From positions 1 to 64,000 of the forward strand of contig NZ_JYJP01000014.1 in NCBI RefSeq assembly GCF_001012815.1: a DNA stretch of 64,000 nucleotides. Reading direction: 5' to 3'. The notes beneath the pieces are model-generated. The model worked only from the letters and a program-made list of their open reading frames with translations, was not told the origin of the DNA and did no database searches. The DNA is from Vibrio mexicanus (GTDB lineage: Bacteria; Pseudomonadota; Gammaproteobacteria; Enterobacterales; Vibrionaceae). Positions 16,985-27,317 of the stretch are shown here, one piece after another (position 1 is the first letter of the stretch; each line of letters opens with the position of its first letter). The translations under genes were made by a program, and so were the position numbers.

Positions 16985-18150
16985 AAATCGTACGTTAGAC
17001 CAAAATGCAGTTTGTAGTCGTTATTATCTGGGGTAACGCCACTGGAATCCGTTTTCGGTGAAGCAACGTGATCCCAGGTAAACTTAACGCTAAAGTCGAG
17101 GTCATTAATGATCTCGAAGTCTACGCCAATATTATTGCTGTGCCGTATCCCGCCAGAAATGTTATTGGCCCAGTTCAAATCATAGGAGTGGGTAAAGTCG
17201 ACATCTTTACTCACTTCCCATTCAAAGTTCGATGAGAACACCAATATCGGGCTCTCTTCATCGCGAGATTCAGACTCCAATACTGTGTCGTAGCGGGTGA
17301 TCTGATAACCCGGCCCCACAGACACGTCCCACTCCAATTCCGGAGTGACTAATACAAAGTAACCGATCTGAGTTGACGCATTAATTCGATAATCAATGTT
17401 TTGAAATTTATCGCTGCTGGCCGAGATTTTCGCAGGGCGGAAGAACAAACGGTTATTGAGGTAAATATCGTAAGAGGCGTCGGCAGTATGGTTTTGAGCG
17501 GTTTTTTCACCTCCCGATTGCGTCACATTGCCTTTGTACTTGAGCAGTGTTCGAGAGCTGACACTTTGGCGTTTCGCATTTACTTCGGCCGAAAGAGAAG
17601 CTTCATTGGTGTTCCCTTTACTCAAGTTAGCGCCCAAGAAAAAATCCGCTTCCCAGCGGTCGATCTCTTTATTTGCTCGCGTGAGTGCAGACACCATCAT
17701 CTCAATCGGAAACTGTTGGGTTCCTTCAGGGCTAGTCACTGATAATTTGTCATTCTCGATGCGCAAAGTGCCGTACAAGGTATCGCCATTGGCAAGCTTG
17801 ATCACATAAGTTCCGGATGTCTGAAGTACCGAGATGTCTTCTATATCGACTTCTTGGTCGCCTAAGTCGTCACTATCAAACTCAATAGACTGTTCGTAAG
17901 AGTTATGATCTTCTTTCACGGTGCCAATCAGCTCACCGATCAGCACTTCACCGGACTTAAGTTTAAGCCAATCGTCGTTCTCGTTGATCACGATAACTTG
18001 CGTATAGGTATGGGTGCCCTCCTCCGTCTGAGCCCAAGTAGGGACGTGCCAAACCAATGTAAGCGAGGCAAAGGTTGGAGCAAGTAGAGCAGGCATCATA
18101 TGCCATGCCGACAGTGTGGTTGATTTCTTCCCTGACAATCTAACAATCAC
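16981..18150 (-). CDS. DUF481 outer-membrane protein
   Basis: A protein of up to 389 residues. After a hydrophobic export signal (about residues 18-41, ending TWAQ) comes an N-terminal beta domain (about 45-165: WLKLKSGEVLIGELIG, IKLANGDTLYGTLRI). The C-terminal DUF481 barrel (about 175-389) is rich in alternating strands and ends in TYDF, with the aromatic terminal residue of outer-membrane barrels. The function is unknown; a salt- or stress-induced YdiY-like protein is the nearest comparison. The frame opens at GTG 18150, and an internal ATG at 18099 would give a tighter signal peptide. Neither has a clear Shine-Dalgarno sequence, so the start is uncertain. Confidence 0.8.
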   Translation of the reverse strand: MIVRLSGKKSTTLSAWHMMPALLAPTFASLTLVWHVPTWAQTEEGTHTYTQVIVINENDDWLKLKSGEVLIGELIGTVKEDHNSYEQSIEFDSDDLGDQEVDIEDISVLQTSGTYVIKLANGDTLYGTLRIENDKLSVTSPEGTQQFPIEMMVSALTRANKEIDRWEADFFLGANLSKGNTNEASLSAEVNAKRQSVSSRTLLKYKGNVTQSGGEKTAQNHTADASYDIYLNNRLFFRPAKISASSDKFQNIDYRINASTQIGYFVLVTPELEWDVSVGPGYQITRYDTVLESESRDEESPILVFSSNFEWEVSKDVDFTHSYDLNWANNISGGIRHSNNIGVDFEIINDLDFSVKFTWDHVASPKTDSSGVTPDNNDYKLHFGLTYDF

Positions 18151-18238
18151 TAATTTGAGAGTGTGGCCTATAGTCTTAACAAATATGATCTAACTAGTCG
18201 AAAACAAAATGAAAAAGCGTGTCCAATCGCAACACTAT

Positions 18239-18847
18239 CTATTGTGGAGCGTGTTTTTCATCTAACTGCTGCGCCAATTTTTCTTGGCGAACGGAACAAG
18301 CTTCCACGGCTTTTGCTGTCACCTGCAGCGTTTTGGCCATCTCAGCAATATTTTGTGTCGCCCCGACTACAGTCGCTTGCATCGGCATCAATACCAGTTT
18401 AAAAATCGCCACAATAAATGCCACCAGCGCAGCGACAATGGCACCGATGGCGATCAAAATTCTCATTTGAAGATCATCCAAAAACTGCTCTGTTTTCGTG
18501 CTCACCGCTTGCTTAGAGTGCTCAATCGCATCGGGCAGCTTTTCCACCGAACGCGTCGAGACATCAATCAACTGATTAATGTTGGTAACGGTATTATCTA
18601 TGTTCTGTTTTTGTTCTTCGGTCAGGTCTGAGTTTTGCGCCACTTCTGACAGCGACAAGGCTAAGCCGTCCAAACTTTCGTTGGTGCGTTGGATCGCTTG
18701 CTCTATGCCTTTCAAATCGACAGAGACGTTTAATTCGATGAACTCTGTACCATTCTCTATCTCATTCGGCTCAGAATTCGCAGCCCACGATGGCACGACT
18801 ACCAACATCCAGCAAAAGGCCACCCAGCTCAACATATGCTTCATCAC
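18239..18847 (-). CDS. Hypothetical membrane protein with coiled coil
   Basis: A 202-residue protein of unknown family. A signal peptide or anchor (residues 1-22, ending SWA) precedes an amphipathic, probably coiled-coil region (about 40-125, e.g. LDGLALSLSEVAQNSDLTEE). A strong membrane helix follows (about 130-153, ILIAIGAIVAALVAFIVAIF), and then a second short helical region. The layout resembles the non-signalling part of chemoreceptor-like or tether proteins, but no conserved signalling tip is present. It lies 88 bp upstream of the DUF481 gene on the same strand and may be co-transcribed with it. Confidence 0.6.
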   Translation of the reverse strand: MMKHMLSWVAFCWMLVVVPSWAANSEPNEIENGTEFIELNVSVDLKGIEQAIQRTNESLDGLALSLSEVAQNSDLTEEQKQNIDNTVTNINQLIDVSTRSVEKLPDAIEHSKQAVSTKTEQFLDDLQMRILIAIGAIVAALVAFIVAIFKLVLMPMQATVVGATQNIAEMAKTLQVTAKAVEACSVRQEKLAQQLDEKHAPQ

Positions 18848-19016
18848 TCCTCCTTGTACAGCGATATAGATTTGGAATTGACTCCCTCATACTCAATCCT
18901 AGTGACTTAGTTTCCAAATGCGCCGCCAATTAACGAAAAGGTGACACAGGCTCAATCTTCGATGACAAAAACAGGTAACGCCGTTCATACACTCTCTACA
19001 ACTTGGGGAGATAGAC

Positions 19017-20141
19017 ATGACACACTCAATCAAAACCTTTTCACTTGGCCTACTGACGCTGGGCTTCTTATACGGCTGTAACAACAGCGATGACGCAACA
19101 AGCCAGTCCGCAACATTGAACGTTGGCGTTATAGACCAGATTTCAACCAACACTTTCACCACCGCTTCTTACAATCTGGACGAACCGTACAACCCGCACG
19201 ACAAAGACATCGATGACATTGACCAAGCGGTGATTGCTTTTAACTACGTTTTTCTAAAACCGATTAAAGTGAACGGCCAAACATGTGACCAAACCGGTGA
19301 GTGCGAGGCGTACCACATCAACTTTGACAAAGAGCAAAATGCGTTAAGAATGATTGATGTGAAGAACTCGAACGGCATGTCGGCAAGCTCGCTATTCCAA
19401 GGCTTGAACGTAAAGCCAGGCGAGTACTCCATGTGTCTATACATGAACGGTCAACATGAGAATGGCACTCAAGTCGACATCAGCCAAGACTCTTACGTGA
19501 AAGATATCGATGGCAGCTACGCTTATCTATCAACACCGTCACAAGGCTCTTGTGCGGGCGCGAAACCACCGGAAGAAGCGGGAAACATAGGTCGATTAAC
19601 CAGCAAGCCTTTCACCATTCTCTCTGGTGAAAACAATCTGGCTGTCATGTTCGATTTAGAAACGAACCTAAAATACAACGCAAACCACGATTGGCGTTTT
19701 TTAGGAGACAAGCAATTCGACATTATTCGAGTTGATGATGCCATCAACGATATCGGTCATATTCAAGGCTTGGTCGATATCGACAATGTCGTCAACCAAT
19801 GTGATCGTGAACCTTTCGGAGACAGCTTGGATTCTGTATACCTCTACAAACTTGCCACCTACCGAGAACAGATGAGCGGTTTCTACTCTCTAGACGGTGG
19901 AAGTGACGAAATGAAGCGTCCACTTAAAAGAACGCCATTGCTCCAGAACACTATCGAACAAGCAGGAGGCCAAGCAAGCTTCTCGTTTATGGACCTTCCA
20001 GCAGGTATTTACGCACTAGGTTACTCGTGCACGGCAGAAAATGACAGTGAAGAGATTCAAGGGATTGGATTCCACATTCACGATGCCAAGAAAAGTGTTA
20101 GCGTCTCACCGGGTAAAACGACGCAAGTACAGTTCTTGTAA
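19017..20141 (+). CDS. Secreted lipoprotein, DUF4382-like
   Basis: A 374-residue lipoprotein. The lipobox LYGC (residues 18-21) follows a short hydrophobic signal, and the next residues (NNSDD) do not look like an inner-membrane retention signal. Residues 55-85 (DIDDIDQAVIAFNYVFLKPI) recall the beta-sandwich start of DUF4382 proteins, in which a conserved strand follows a D-x-V motif; this is only a resemblance. Several cysteines could form disulfides. The ribosome site GGGGAG precedes the ATG by six bases. A perfect 11-bp hairpin follows. The function is unknown. Confidence 0.65.
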   Translation: MTHSIKTFSLGLLTLGFLYGCNNSDDATSQSATLNVGVIDQISTNTFTTASYNLDEPYNPHDKDIDDIDQAVIAFNYVFLKPIKVNGQTCDQTGECEAYHINFDKEQNALRMIDVKNSNGMSASSLFQGLNVKPGEYSMCLYMNGQHENGTQVDISQDSYVKDIDGSYAYLSTPSQGSCAGAKPPEEAGNIGRLTSKPFTILSGENNLAVMFDLETNLKYNANHDWRFLGDKQFDIIRVDDAINDIGHIQGLVDIDNVVNQCDREPFGDSLDSVYLYKLATYREQMSGFYSLDGGSDEMKRPLKRTPLLQNTIEQAGGQASFSFMDLPAGIYALGYSCTAENDSEEIQGIGFHIHDAKKSVSVSPGKTTQVQFL

Positions 20142-20165
20142 CGACCTTAACCAAGGTTTTCTATT

Positions 20166-20192
20166 GATTGCTTCTCTCAATGAGAAGCAATC
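20166..20192 (+). terminator. Hairpin after lipoprotein gene
   Basis: A perfect 11-bp stem (GATTGCTTCTC / GAGAAGCAATC) has a 5-base loop. No T-run follows, so termination is likely but weak. Confidence 0.45.
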
Positions 20193-20346
20193 ACATTCCT
20201 CTAAACAATACTCTAACCACCGAACACTTTTCTTAAAAATGGCTTACAAATTAGACTAATATTTCATCAATTTGAGATGTCTTAGACAAAATCCAAACCG
20301 GACAGCGGCTAGACTAGAATTAGGAGTCAAGCTAGAGGACATCATC

Positions 20347-20772
20347 ATGAAATATAGTCATATTCTTGTTGCTATTGAGCTTAGTGAAGACAGCAAAGTT
20401 CTGATCGACAGAGCCGTTTTTCTCGCCGACCAATTTAATGCAAAGGTCTCATTCATCCATATCGATGGTTCACATGGTGAAATCTATCCAGAGCTTATCG
20501 ACCTTCAACAAAGCTACGAAAATCCACCTATCAACAAACACGCGTTAGAGCAGATCCAAGCTTTTGTGGACTATGCCCAAGTGCCCATCACTCATAATCT
20601 GATCGGTACTGGTGCACTCAGTGAGAAGCTCCAAGCGACAATTACGGATAACGGCTTTGATTTGTTGATTGCAGGTCATCACCATGATTTTTGGAGCAGC
20701 ATTGTGTCTTACTCCAAAAACCTCATCGACAAGTCACCGATTGATATACTGGTGGTACCAATCGAGAGCTAG
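20347..20772 (+). CDS. Universal stress protein (UspA family)
   Basis: A 141-residue cytosolic protein with the UspA fold: the N-terminal strand HILVAIELSEDS, then VSFIHIDG, and the C-terminal LLIAGHHHDFWSS...DILVVPIES. The usual ATP-binding G-x-x-G-x-x-x-x-x-x-x-x-x-G-S/T motif is altered here (AGHHHDFWSSIVSYSKNLID), so nucleotide binding is doubtful, as in UspA proper. The frame is open further upstream, but ATG 20347 has the ribosome site AGAGGA at a good distance. It stands alone and is followed by a terminator shared with the convergent amidinotransferase gene. Confidence 0.88.
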   Translation: MKYSHILVAIELSEDSKVLIDRAVFLADQFNAKVSFIHIDGSHGEIYPELIDLQQSYENPPINKHALEQIQAFVDYAQVPITHNLIGTGALSEKLQATITDNGFDLLIAGHHHDFWSSIVSYSKNLIDKSPIDILVVPIES

Positions 20773-20790
20773 CGGCAACACCATAAAGCA

Positions 20791-20815
20791 AAAAAGGGAG
20801 CATTCGCTCCCTTTT
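20791..20815. terminator. Bidirectional intrinsic terminator
   Basis: An AAAAGGGAG / CTCCCTTTT stem with loop CATTCG lies between the convergent usp and amidinotransferase genes. Confidence 0.85.
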
Positions 20816-20836
20816 GATTGTCTACATATCTGTAAC

Positions 20837-21832
20837 TTAAAGTCTGTTTACTCGTGAAGGCAGAAACACTTCGCCCAACATGCAACGAACACTGCCACCG
20901 CCAATATCTTCGATGGTTTTGACATTAAATGGCAGCAGCTTACCGTGAGTGGATAACTGAGTGCGCTGAGCCGGAGTAAAGGCGTCGTATGCCGACAGGG
21001 ACATGGCAATCACTTTATCGCCGTTGATGGTTTCCAATTGCAAAATATTGCCACAGAAGCGGTTCATCTGATCAAGCGTAATCGAGATCACTTGTTTATC
21101 TTTTGCCAAAGATTTAATCACGAAACGACGTTCAAACTCTGGAATAACTTCATCGCAAATAACCGCAAAGCTCTCACCCACCGCCATCATCACATTAGTG
21201 TGATAGATAGGGCTACCAGAAGGCAGCGCCGTCTGGAATGAGATCACGCGATGGTAGCCAATGCGCTGTGCATAGTCTTCCAATACTTCACGATCGCAAC
21301 GTTGAGAGAGCGCGGCGTAGATGGTTTTGTTGATGTGATCTTTCACCATCACACCCGTACTTTCCAAATGGGCATTTTCTGGCAAGTACGACTCGAGGGA
21401 ATCAGTAAACTCGACGTTTCTACCCGCCTGAGCCAACGCTTCGATCAGCGCCTGTGGACGAACTTCGTGTTGACGGTTGGTACACGCCATCGGGAAAGTG
21501 AAAAACTCGCCTTTGCTTGTGGTGCTAAACCAGTTGTTTGGGAATACCGCATCAGGAGTTTCATGTTCAGACAGTGGATAGTCAAACTCAACAACTTGCA
21601 CACCCTCTCTACGAAGGCTTGCCACCATAGTGTGAAACTCTGCCATTGCTTGTTCACGAACTTGCTCGGTGGTTAGTGCAACACTATGCTGAAACTCATT
21701 ATCTTGCGCCGTTTCTGCATTGAATCGAAATTCTTTCGGTGGGACCATAACCACACAGTTAGCGTTCTGTACCGATTGCGGGGCGAGGTTAAATTGTCTT
21801 TGCTCTTTAAGCTGCTGTTCCATTAACATCAT
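20837..21832 (-). CDS. Amidinotransferase/arginine deiminase-like hydrolase (CtlX-like)
   Basis: A 331-residue enzyme of the guanidine-modifying superfamily. Landmarks are PDAVFPNNWFST (about residues 87-98), the catalytic His in SPIYHTNVMMAVG (about 210), and the nucleophilic Cys in GGGSVRCMLGEVFLP near the end. The family acts on arginine-, citrulline- or guanidine-type substrates, and the closest match that I recognise is the citrulline-utilisation hydrolase CtlX. The exact substrate is not shown by context. The frame begins MMLMEQQ, without a clear Shine-Dalgarno sequence, so a start at the fourth residue is possible. It is divergent from the ABC exporter across a 303-bp region. Confidence 0.8.
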   Translation of the reverse strand: MMLMEQQLKEQRQFNLAPQSVQNANCVVMVPPKEFRFNAETAQDNEFQHSVALTTEQVREQAMAEFHTMVASLRREGVQVVEFDYPLSEHETPDAVFPNNWFSTTSKGEFFTFPMACTNRQHEVRPQALIEALAQAGRNVEFTDSLESYLPENAHLESTGVMVKDHINKTIYAALSQRCDREVLEDYAQRIGYHRVISFQTALPSGSPIYHTNVMMAVGESFAVICDEVIPEFERRFVIKSLAKDKQVISITLDQMNRFCGNILQLETINGDKVIAMSLSAYDAFTPAQRTQLSTHGKLLPFNVKTIEDIGGGSVRCMLGEVFLPSRVNRL

Positions 21833-22135
21833 CGAAACTCATCTTTCACTCACTGAATAACTGCAATTGTAAAATTATTGTTAAGCCAGTTTTTACTGAC
21901 TTTTGGGTCAATAAAGGCCATTTGGTCATGAATTTACTGCTGGCATTTGATCTGACAGTGATTTTTACTGTTAATTCGACGGTTAATAATGATTTCTTCG
22001 AAACACATTCACGAATTCATTATAACCTATTAGTTACATAGCCTCTTGTTCGGTATACCATAACCTACGCTATCCGCTTCTTTTCATTAGAGCTTTTCAC
22101 TGTAGAAAGGAAGTCGCGTAATAATAGGATCAATT
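21833..22135. promoter_or_regulatory. Divergent intergenic region
   Basis: A 303-bp AT-rich region lies between the amidinotransferase (minus) and ABC exporter (plus) genes and presumably holds both promoters. A short dyad CAGTgatttttACTG is seen at about 21956-21970. No ORF or known operator was recognised. Confidence 0.4.
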
Positions 22136-23994
22136 ATGTTCAAGAAGTTTGAAGGTTTTACGAAACCTTTTCCGGATGAAGAGCCAAGACAGCCGCCAAA
22201 AGGCATTTTTGCCTTTTGTCGCTACTACACTCGTGGCTTTGAAGTTCCACTAATCATCATGTCCATCATGTCGACGGTGGTTGCTATCGTCGAAGTATCC
22301 CTGTTTGGTTCATGGGACAACTGGTTGACTGGTTATCCACCAGCAACCCAGAAACATTTTGGCAAGACAACAGTAGCACTCTAATAGGCTACGGAGCCCT
22401 GCTGCTCGTCGTGATGCCAATACTGGTGATCGTCTACTCACTGTTAATCCACCAAACTCTGCTAGGCAACTACCCGATGTCGATCCGCTGGCTCGCACAC
22501 CGATACTTGCTAAAACAGAGCGTGAACTTCTATCAAGACGATTTCGCCGGCCGCGTTGCAACCAAAGTAATGCAAACCTCTTTGGCGGTGCGTGAAACCG
22601 TGATGAAAACTATGGACGTATTTGTATACGTCTCGGTTTATTTCACGGCGATCGTTTTCTTGTTAGCAACTGCCGATTGGCGCTTGATGATTCCAATGTT
22701 GGTTTGGTTACTATGCTACGTCGCCATTCAGATCTACTTCGTACCAAAATTGAAGAATGTTGCGTCCGAGCAGGCTGATGCACGCTCTACGATGACAGGC
22801 CGAATCGTAGACAGCTACACCAACATTCAAACGGTAAAACTGTTCTCGCACAGCAAGCGTGAAACCGAGTATGCAGAAGAAGGCATGAATGGTTTCTTGG
22901 ATACGGTATATCGCCAAATGCGATTGGTAACCGGTTTTGACGTCGCTGTTGAAGTCACTAACTATCTGTTGGTGTTCTCGGTGGCGGCATTGTCTATCTT
23001 CCTTTGGATGGACGGCTCAGTCAGCGTTGGTGCTATCGCGATTGCCATCAGTTTGGCGCTTCGTATCAACGGTATGTCGATGTGGATTATGTGGGAAGTC
23101 GGTGCTCTGTTTGAAAACATGGGTACTGTCGTTGATGGTATGAAAACGCTGTCTAAACCAATCGACATCGAAGACAAGAAAAACGCAAAACCACTGCAAG
23201 TTCCACACGGTGGCATTTCATTCGAAGATGTTAGCTTCCACTATGGCGAGAACAAGGGTGTGATTAGCAACCTTAACCTCGACATCAAGCCAGGCGAAAA
23301 AGTCGGCTTGGTGGGCCGCTCAGGTGCAGGTAAATCGACCTTGGTTAATTTGCTGCTACGTTTCCACGATGTGGAAAGCGGCAAAATCAAGATCGACGGC
23401 CAAACCATCTCTGATGTAACCCAAGACTCGCTGCGCAGCAAAATTGGTATGGTGACGCAAGACACCTCTTTGCTGCACCGTTCAATCAAAGACAACATCT
23501 TGTATGGCAACCCTGATGCATCTGATGAACAGCTCATCAAAGCGACCACACAGGCACATGCGCATGAGTTTATTGAAACCCTAACCGACCCGTTCGGTAA
23601 CCTAGGTTACGAAGCTCAAGTGGGTGAGCGCGGTGTGAAACTCTCCGGTGGTCAGCGTCAGCGTATCGCTATCTCGCGTGTGCTACTGAAAGATGCCCCG
23701 CTGCTAGTGCTAGATGAAGCGACATCAGCACTCGATTCGGAAGTGGAAGCCGCGATTCAAGAAAGCTTGAACGAGCTGATGGAAGGTAAAACGGTTATCG
23801 CCATTGCGCACCGTCTATCGACCATTGCTCAAATGGACAGGCTGATTGTGCTTGATAAAGGCAGCATCGTTGAGCAAGGTACGCACAAAGAGCTGATTGC
23901 TGGCGATGGCATATACGCTCAACTTTGGGCGCACCAAACGGGTGGTTTTATTGGCGAAGAGAGCGAGGACGAAGTCCAAGCGGCAAACCAGTAA
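22136..23994 (+). CDS. ABC exporter, fused TMD-NBD (frameshifted)
   Basis: A half-transporter of about 619 residues when repaired, with a six-helix membrane domain (residues about 40-330) followed by one nucleotide-binding domain. Walker A is GRSGAGKSTLVN, the signature is LSGGQRQRIAISR, Walker B is LLVLDEATSALD, and the switch His is in AIAHRLST. It would act as a homodimer to export lipids, drugs or peptides (MsbA/multidrug type). Translation from ATG 22136 breaks after SLFGS because one T is missing at 22309-22310 (GGTTTCATG read as GGTTCATG). Restoring it gives SLFGFMGQLVDWL without a gap. A terminator follows at 24021. Confidence 0.9.
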
Positions 23995-24020
23995 ACCTGG
24001 CTCTGGTAAACCCCATAACC

Positions 24021-24050
24021 AAAAGCAGCGAGTTCAATCGCTGCTTTTTT
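24021..24050 (+). terminator. Intrinsic terminator after ABC exporter
   Basis: An AAAAGCAGCGA / TCGCTGCTTTTTT hairpin with a terminal T6. Confidence 0.85.
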
Positions 24051-24167
24051 GTTTCAGCTTTCTTTTACTAATTCACCGCAAAAATACTGGCTACTCTTGA
24101 CCCCGTTGAGCTCTAGGGTACAAGATACGATTAGCGGCTAACCAATGACTTAGGTAAGGATCTCAAC

Positions 24168-25037
24168 ATGGCAAGCGATAAGCTTTCAACAACGGCGATT
24201 GCCAAAGCACGTGACATCGAACCGAGCGAGTTGTTCACCAAACTAAGTCAATCCGGTTACATCAATCGCTACCAAGACAAATGGGTCCTCACCGAGCTCG
24301 GTAAGAAGTTTGGTGGTGAGTATGTTGATCACAAGAAGTTTGGTCGCTTTATTGTCTGGCCGTCTAACTTAGTGATCGATGAGGTCCAAACCACTAAGTC
24401 GACGTTGTCCGCCACACAAATCGGTGAACGGGTTCAACTAAGTGCGAAAAAGATCAACCAGATGTTGCTTGAGCTTGGTTGGATTCAGAAAGTTGATCAA
24501 GGCTGGAACCTGACCCACATAGGCGCGGCAATTGGCGCACAGCAACGCAACGACAAAACCTCTGGCAATGACTTTGTTGTTTGGCACCCATCCATACTGC
24601 GCAACAAACGCTTCATTCAGTCGATTCGAGAGTTTCGAGGTGAAGATGCTGAATCCACCGCGACCGACAAATCGATTTCGAGTTTTCGCCAGAAGTTCGA
24701 AGCAAAACATCGAACCCTAGATGGGCATTATGTGAATACCAAATCAGAACTGCTGATTGACAACTGGCTCTACCTCAATGGTATTGTGCATGCCTATCAT
24801 CGTGAGCTGCCCGTGGAGCAAGATTTCTTAACTGGGTTTTACCTTCCTAGTGGCCAAGTCTATATCCATTACTGGGATTTTACGGGTCTTGAATCCATGG
24901 ATAAGGCGAGCAAAGCGCAACGCCAACTCTATCTCGACATCGACTTAGAGCTCATCGACGTATTCCAAAATGATGTCGAACACCTCGATAGCTACCTACC
25001 CAGCAAGCTTAAACCGTACGGCATAAAGTCTTACTAA
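24168..25037 (+). CDS. Winged-helix protein with degenerate PD-(D/E)XK-like domain
   Basis: A 289-residue protein. The first half contains two similar winged-helix-like units (about residues 5-50, STTAIAKARDIEPSELFTKL; and about 78-125, LSATQIGERVQLSAKKINQM). The second half (about 160-285) matches a PD-(D/E)XK nuclease-type family by its frame: RTLDGHYVNTKSELLIDNWL, then GIVHAYHRELPVEQ, GFYLPSGQVYIHYWDF, and a terminal LDSYLPSKL. In active members I expect acidic residues at the ..DFYLP and YIEYWG positions; here they read TGFYLP and YIHYWD. It may therefore bind DNA without cutting it. The ribosome site AAGG precedes ATG 24168. It stands alone. Confidence 0.6.
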   Translation: MASDKLSTTAIAKARDIEPSELFTKLSQSGYINRYQDKWVLTELGKKFGGEYVDHKKFGRFIVWPSNLVIDEVQTTKSTLSATQIGERVQLSAKKINQMLLELGWIQKVDQGWNLTHIGAAIGAQQRNDKTSGNDFVVWHPSILRNKRFIQSIREFRGEDAESTATDKSISSFRQKFEAKHRTLDGHYVNTKSELLIDNWLYLNGIVHAYHRELPVEQDFLTGFYLPSGQVYIHYWDFTGLESMDKASKAQRQLYLDIDLELIDVFQNDVEHLDSYLPSKLKPYGIKSY

Positions 25038-25133
25038 CTTTTGACATTCTCGCTCGCCAACTGTCTAAACTTAAGCCAATATTATCAAGGTGTTTGATAC
25101 CATTTATTATTGCCGCCAAACAAGGAGGCTAAT

Positions 25134-26053
25134 TTGCCTAACGATCGCTTTTCGCAACTGGACTTAAACTTACTGCGTACGTTTATGATTCTCTACCAAG
25201 AACAAAACATGCGAAAAGCTGCGCATCGACTTAAGGTTTCTCAACCAGCGGTAAGCAAAGCACTGCAGCGACTGCGTGAGCACTTTGGCAATGAACTGTT
25301 TGTAAAGACGCCGACGGGTTACAACCCACACACTACACCAATGCATTGATCCAAAGACTCGAACCGGCATTTGATAGTTTAGAACTGGCGGTGAACGCGC
25401 AATCTGAATTCGACCTCGCAAAACTGTCTGGCACCATCAAGCTAGCTCTAAGCCCCTTCTTGCTGAGCGCTTTCTCCAGTGAGCTCTACCAAACCCTTAG
25501 CACAGAAGCGCCGAACGTACAGTTTCACCTGCGTAACTGGTATGAAAACTCTCTACAAGATCTCACTAAAGATGAGCTGTTAGTTGGCGTAAACTACGAG
25601 ATCAGCCACGCCCCCAAAGAGCTACTTCAACATCGATTAGGGCAAGACTCTTTCTGCGTTTATCTCAGAAAAGACCACCCTTTCAAGCAAGACAGCATCG
25701 ATATTTTATCATCAGGTGAATTTGAATTTGCCACCATTATCGCACCGGACTGGAATACCCATACCTCGTTTGCCGAGAAAGTCATGAAGATGCATGGTGT
25801 GGTGCCAAAGATTAAGTTTCGCTCGGAGCTTCCTTCAGCGATTTTTGATGTGGTCGAGAACTCGAACCTGATGTTTCCAGCTTCCAAGTTCATCAACATC
25901 AGTCAGAGAAAGTTAAGAAAGGTACTCGTGCGAGTGGATACTACATCTTTCACGCCTGAAGTGTTCCTTTATCATCATCACAAGCATCGCAACAATGAAA
26001 CCGTATTGTGGCTAAAAGAACACATCAAGCGCTGTATCGACAAACGTACTTAA
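25134..26053 (+). CDS. LysR-family transcriptional regulator (frameshifted, TTG start)
   Basis: A regulator of about 306 residues when repaired. The N-terminal winged HTH is clear (RKAAHRLKVSQPAVSKALQRL), and the effector domain follows (SGTIKLALSPFLLSAFSSEL). An excellent ribosome site, AAGGAGG at 25122-25128, points to TTG 25134 as the start (MPNDRFSQLDLNLL), with no competing ATG. The frame breaks at 25319-25320, where GGTTTACAA has lost a T; restoring it gives TPTGLQPTHYTNALIQRLEP, the usual LysR linker. Target genes are unknown. The next genes (YccF, TauE) lie on the opposite strand. Confidence 0.85.
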
Positions 26054-26065
26054 GGTTTAAACGTC

Positions 26066-26493
26066 TTACTTAACTCCATAGCGAGCACGAGCCGCTTCTT
26101 CTTTTGGCACGATGGTTTTACCTATTGGTGCAAGTGAGATGTATGCCAGCTTCAGGTGCTGAAGTGCAAACGGAATACCAATGATGGTCACAAAGCAAGC
26201 CACAGCAGAAAGAATGTGCCCGATAGCCAACCAGATACCTGCCAATACGAACCAAATGATGTTGCCTATCAGTCCAAATGGCTTGTGCCGATATCTTTTT
26301 CGTTAGTTAACTCATCCCTAGCAATCGGCTCTTGGCCAAAAGGAAAGAAAGAGAAGTTACCCATCACAAAGCACGCTCTTCCCCATGGAATACCGATAAT
26401 GCTGATATAAGCTAGCAAGCCAAATGCCCACCACATCAATCCCATAAAGACGCCACCGAACAAAAACCAAATTATATTTCCAAGTGTTCTCAT
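26066..26493 (-). CDS. YccF-family inner-membrane protein (frameshifted)
   Basis: A 142-residue membrane protein when repaired, with the typical duplicated YccF unit. The first half reads MRTLGNIIWFLFGGVFMGLM...IIGIPWGRACF. The second half, after the break, reads LIGNIIWFVLAGIWLAIGH...IIGIPFALQH. Each half has two membrane segments. The frame is lost at 26280-26281, where one C of a CCC run is missing (TSPFGLIG read as TSHLD-stop). The real stop is at 26066-26068. The function is unknown. Confidence 0.88.
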
Positions 26494-26592
26494 GAAGCTT
26501 TTCCTATTTAGGGCTGTTTACAATGTAAATTACATTATGGGCGATGTATCTGAACAGAAGATGAACTTAATCTAACGTTAAATTCAGGATAC

Positions 26593-27317
26593 TTAGCTCA
26601 ACGCCTGCCAAATTGCAGTCATACCGCTGAGTGAGCAAAGCAGTAGCGCCCCCATTCGAATCTTCTCTTTCGGCAATGAGTGCGTGGTCATCTTCGCCAA
26701 ATAGTAGCCAAGCCAACCTGCCGGAATCAAAGGTATGGTGATCCAAACATGATGCCAAGTTAAGAAGCCCGCTGGCATCTGGATGATCAACGAGATAATA
26801 GAACTGAACACGAAAAACGCCGATAGGTTTCCGCGCAGCTGATTGGCCTCTTGATGCTGAAGCAGCAGCGCCATTGGCGGCCCACCGATAGCTGAACTGG
26901 TTCCAAAAAAGCCAGAGAAAAAGCCAGCCACACCCATTCGCGCCGGGTCGGTTCAATTCGAAAAGGCAGCATACTGACCACCACAGCAAACAACACCAAA
27001 ATACCCAGCCATAGCGCAAGTACATCGGTTGACACCATCACCAACAACACACCACCAGCAATAGAGCCAGGAATGCGACCTATCAATGCCATCTTAAGTC
27101 CGCCAATAGACACATTCGCTCTGTGTTTCATCGCATTCAATACTGAAATAAACAGCGCGACCAAACAAATCGGCGCGGGGACGTAATCCGGAGAAATCAT
27201 AAAGAGTAGTGGCGCAGCAACAATCGCGAGTCCAAATCCAATGGCGGTTTGGACAAAAGAGCCAATAAAGATCAGTAGCATGGCCGTTAAAGCAGGCGTG
27301 GTAAACCATTCAGACAT
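26593..27317 (-). CDS. TauE/SafE-family membrane transporter (frameshifted)
   Basis: A 241-residue membrane protein when repaired, with about seven to eight helices in two inverted halves. The first half carries the family's FIGSFVQTAIGFGLAIVAAPLL. The second half carries the matching VAGFFSGFFGTSSAIGGPPMAL. TauE/SafE proteins move small anions such as sulfite, sulfoacetate or organic acids across the inner membrane; the substrate here is unknown. The frame breaks near 26936-26939, where one base is missing at GAATGGG, just before the second signature. ATG 27317 opens the frame. Confidence 0.88.
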
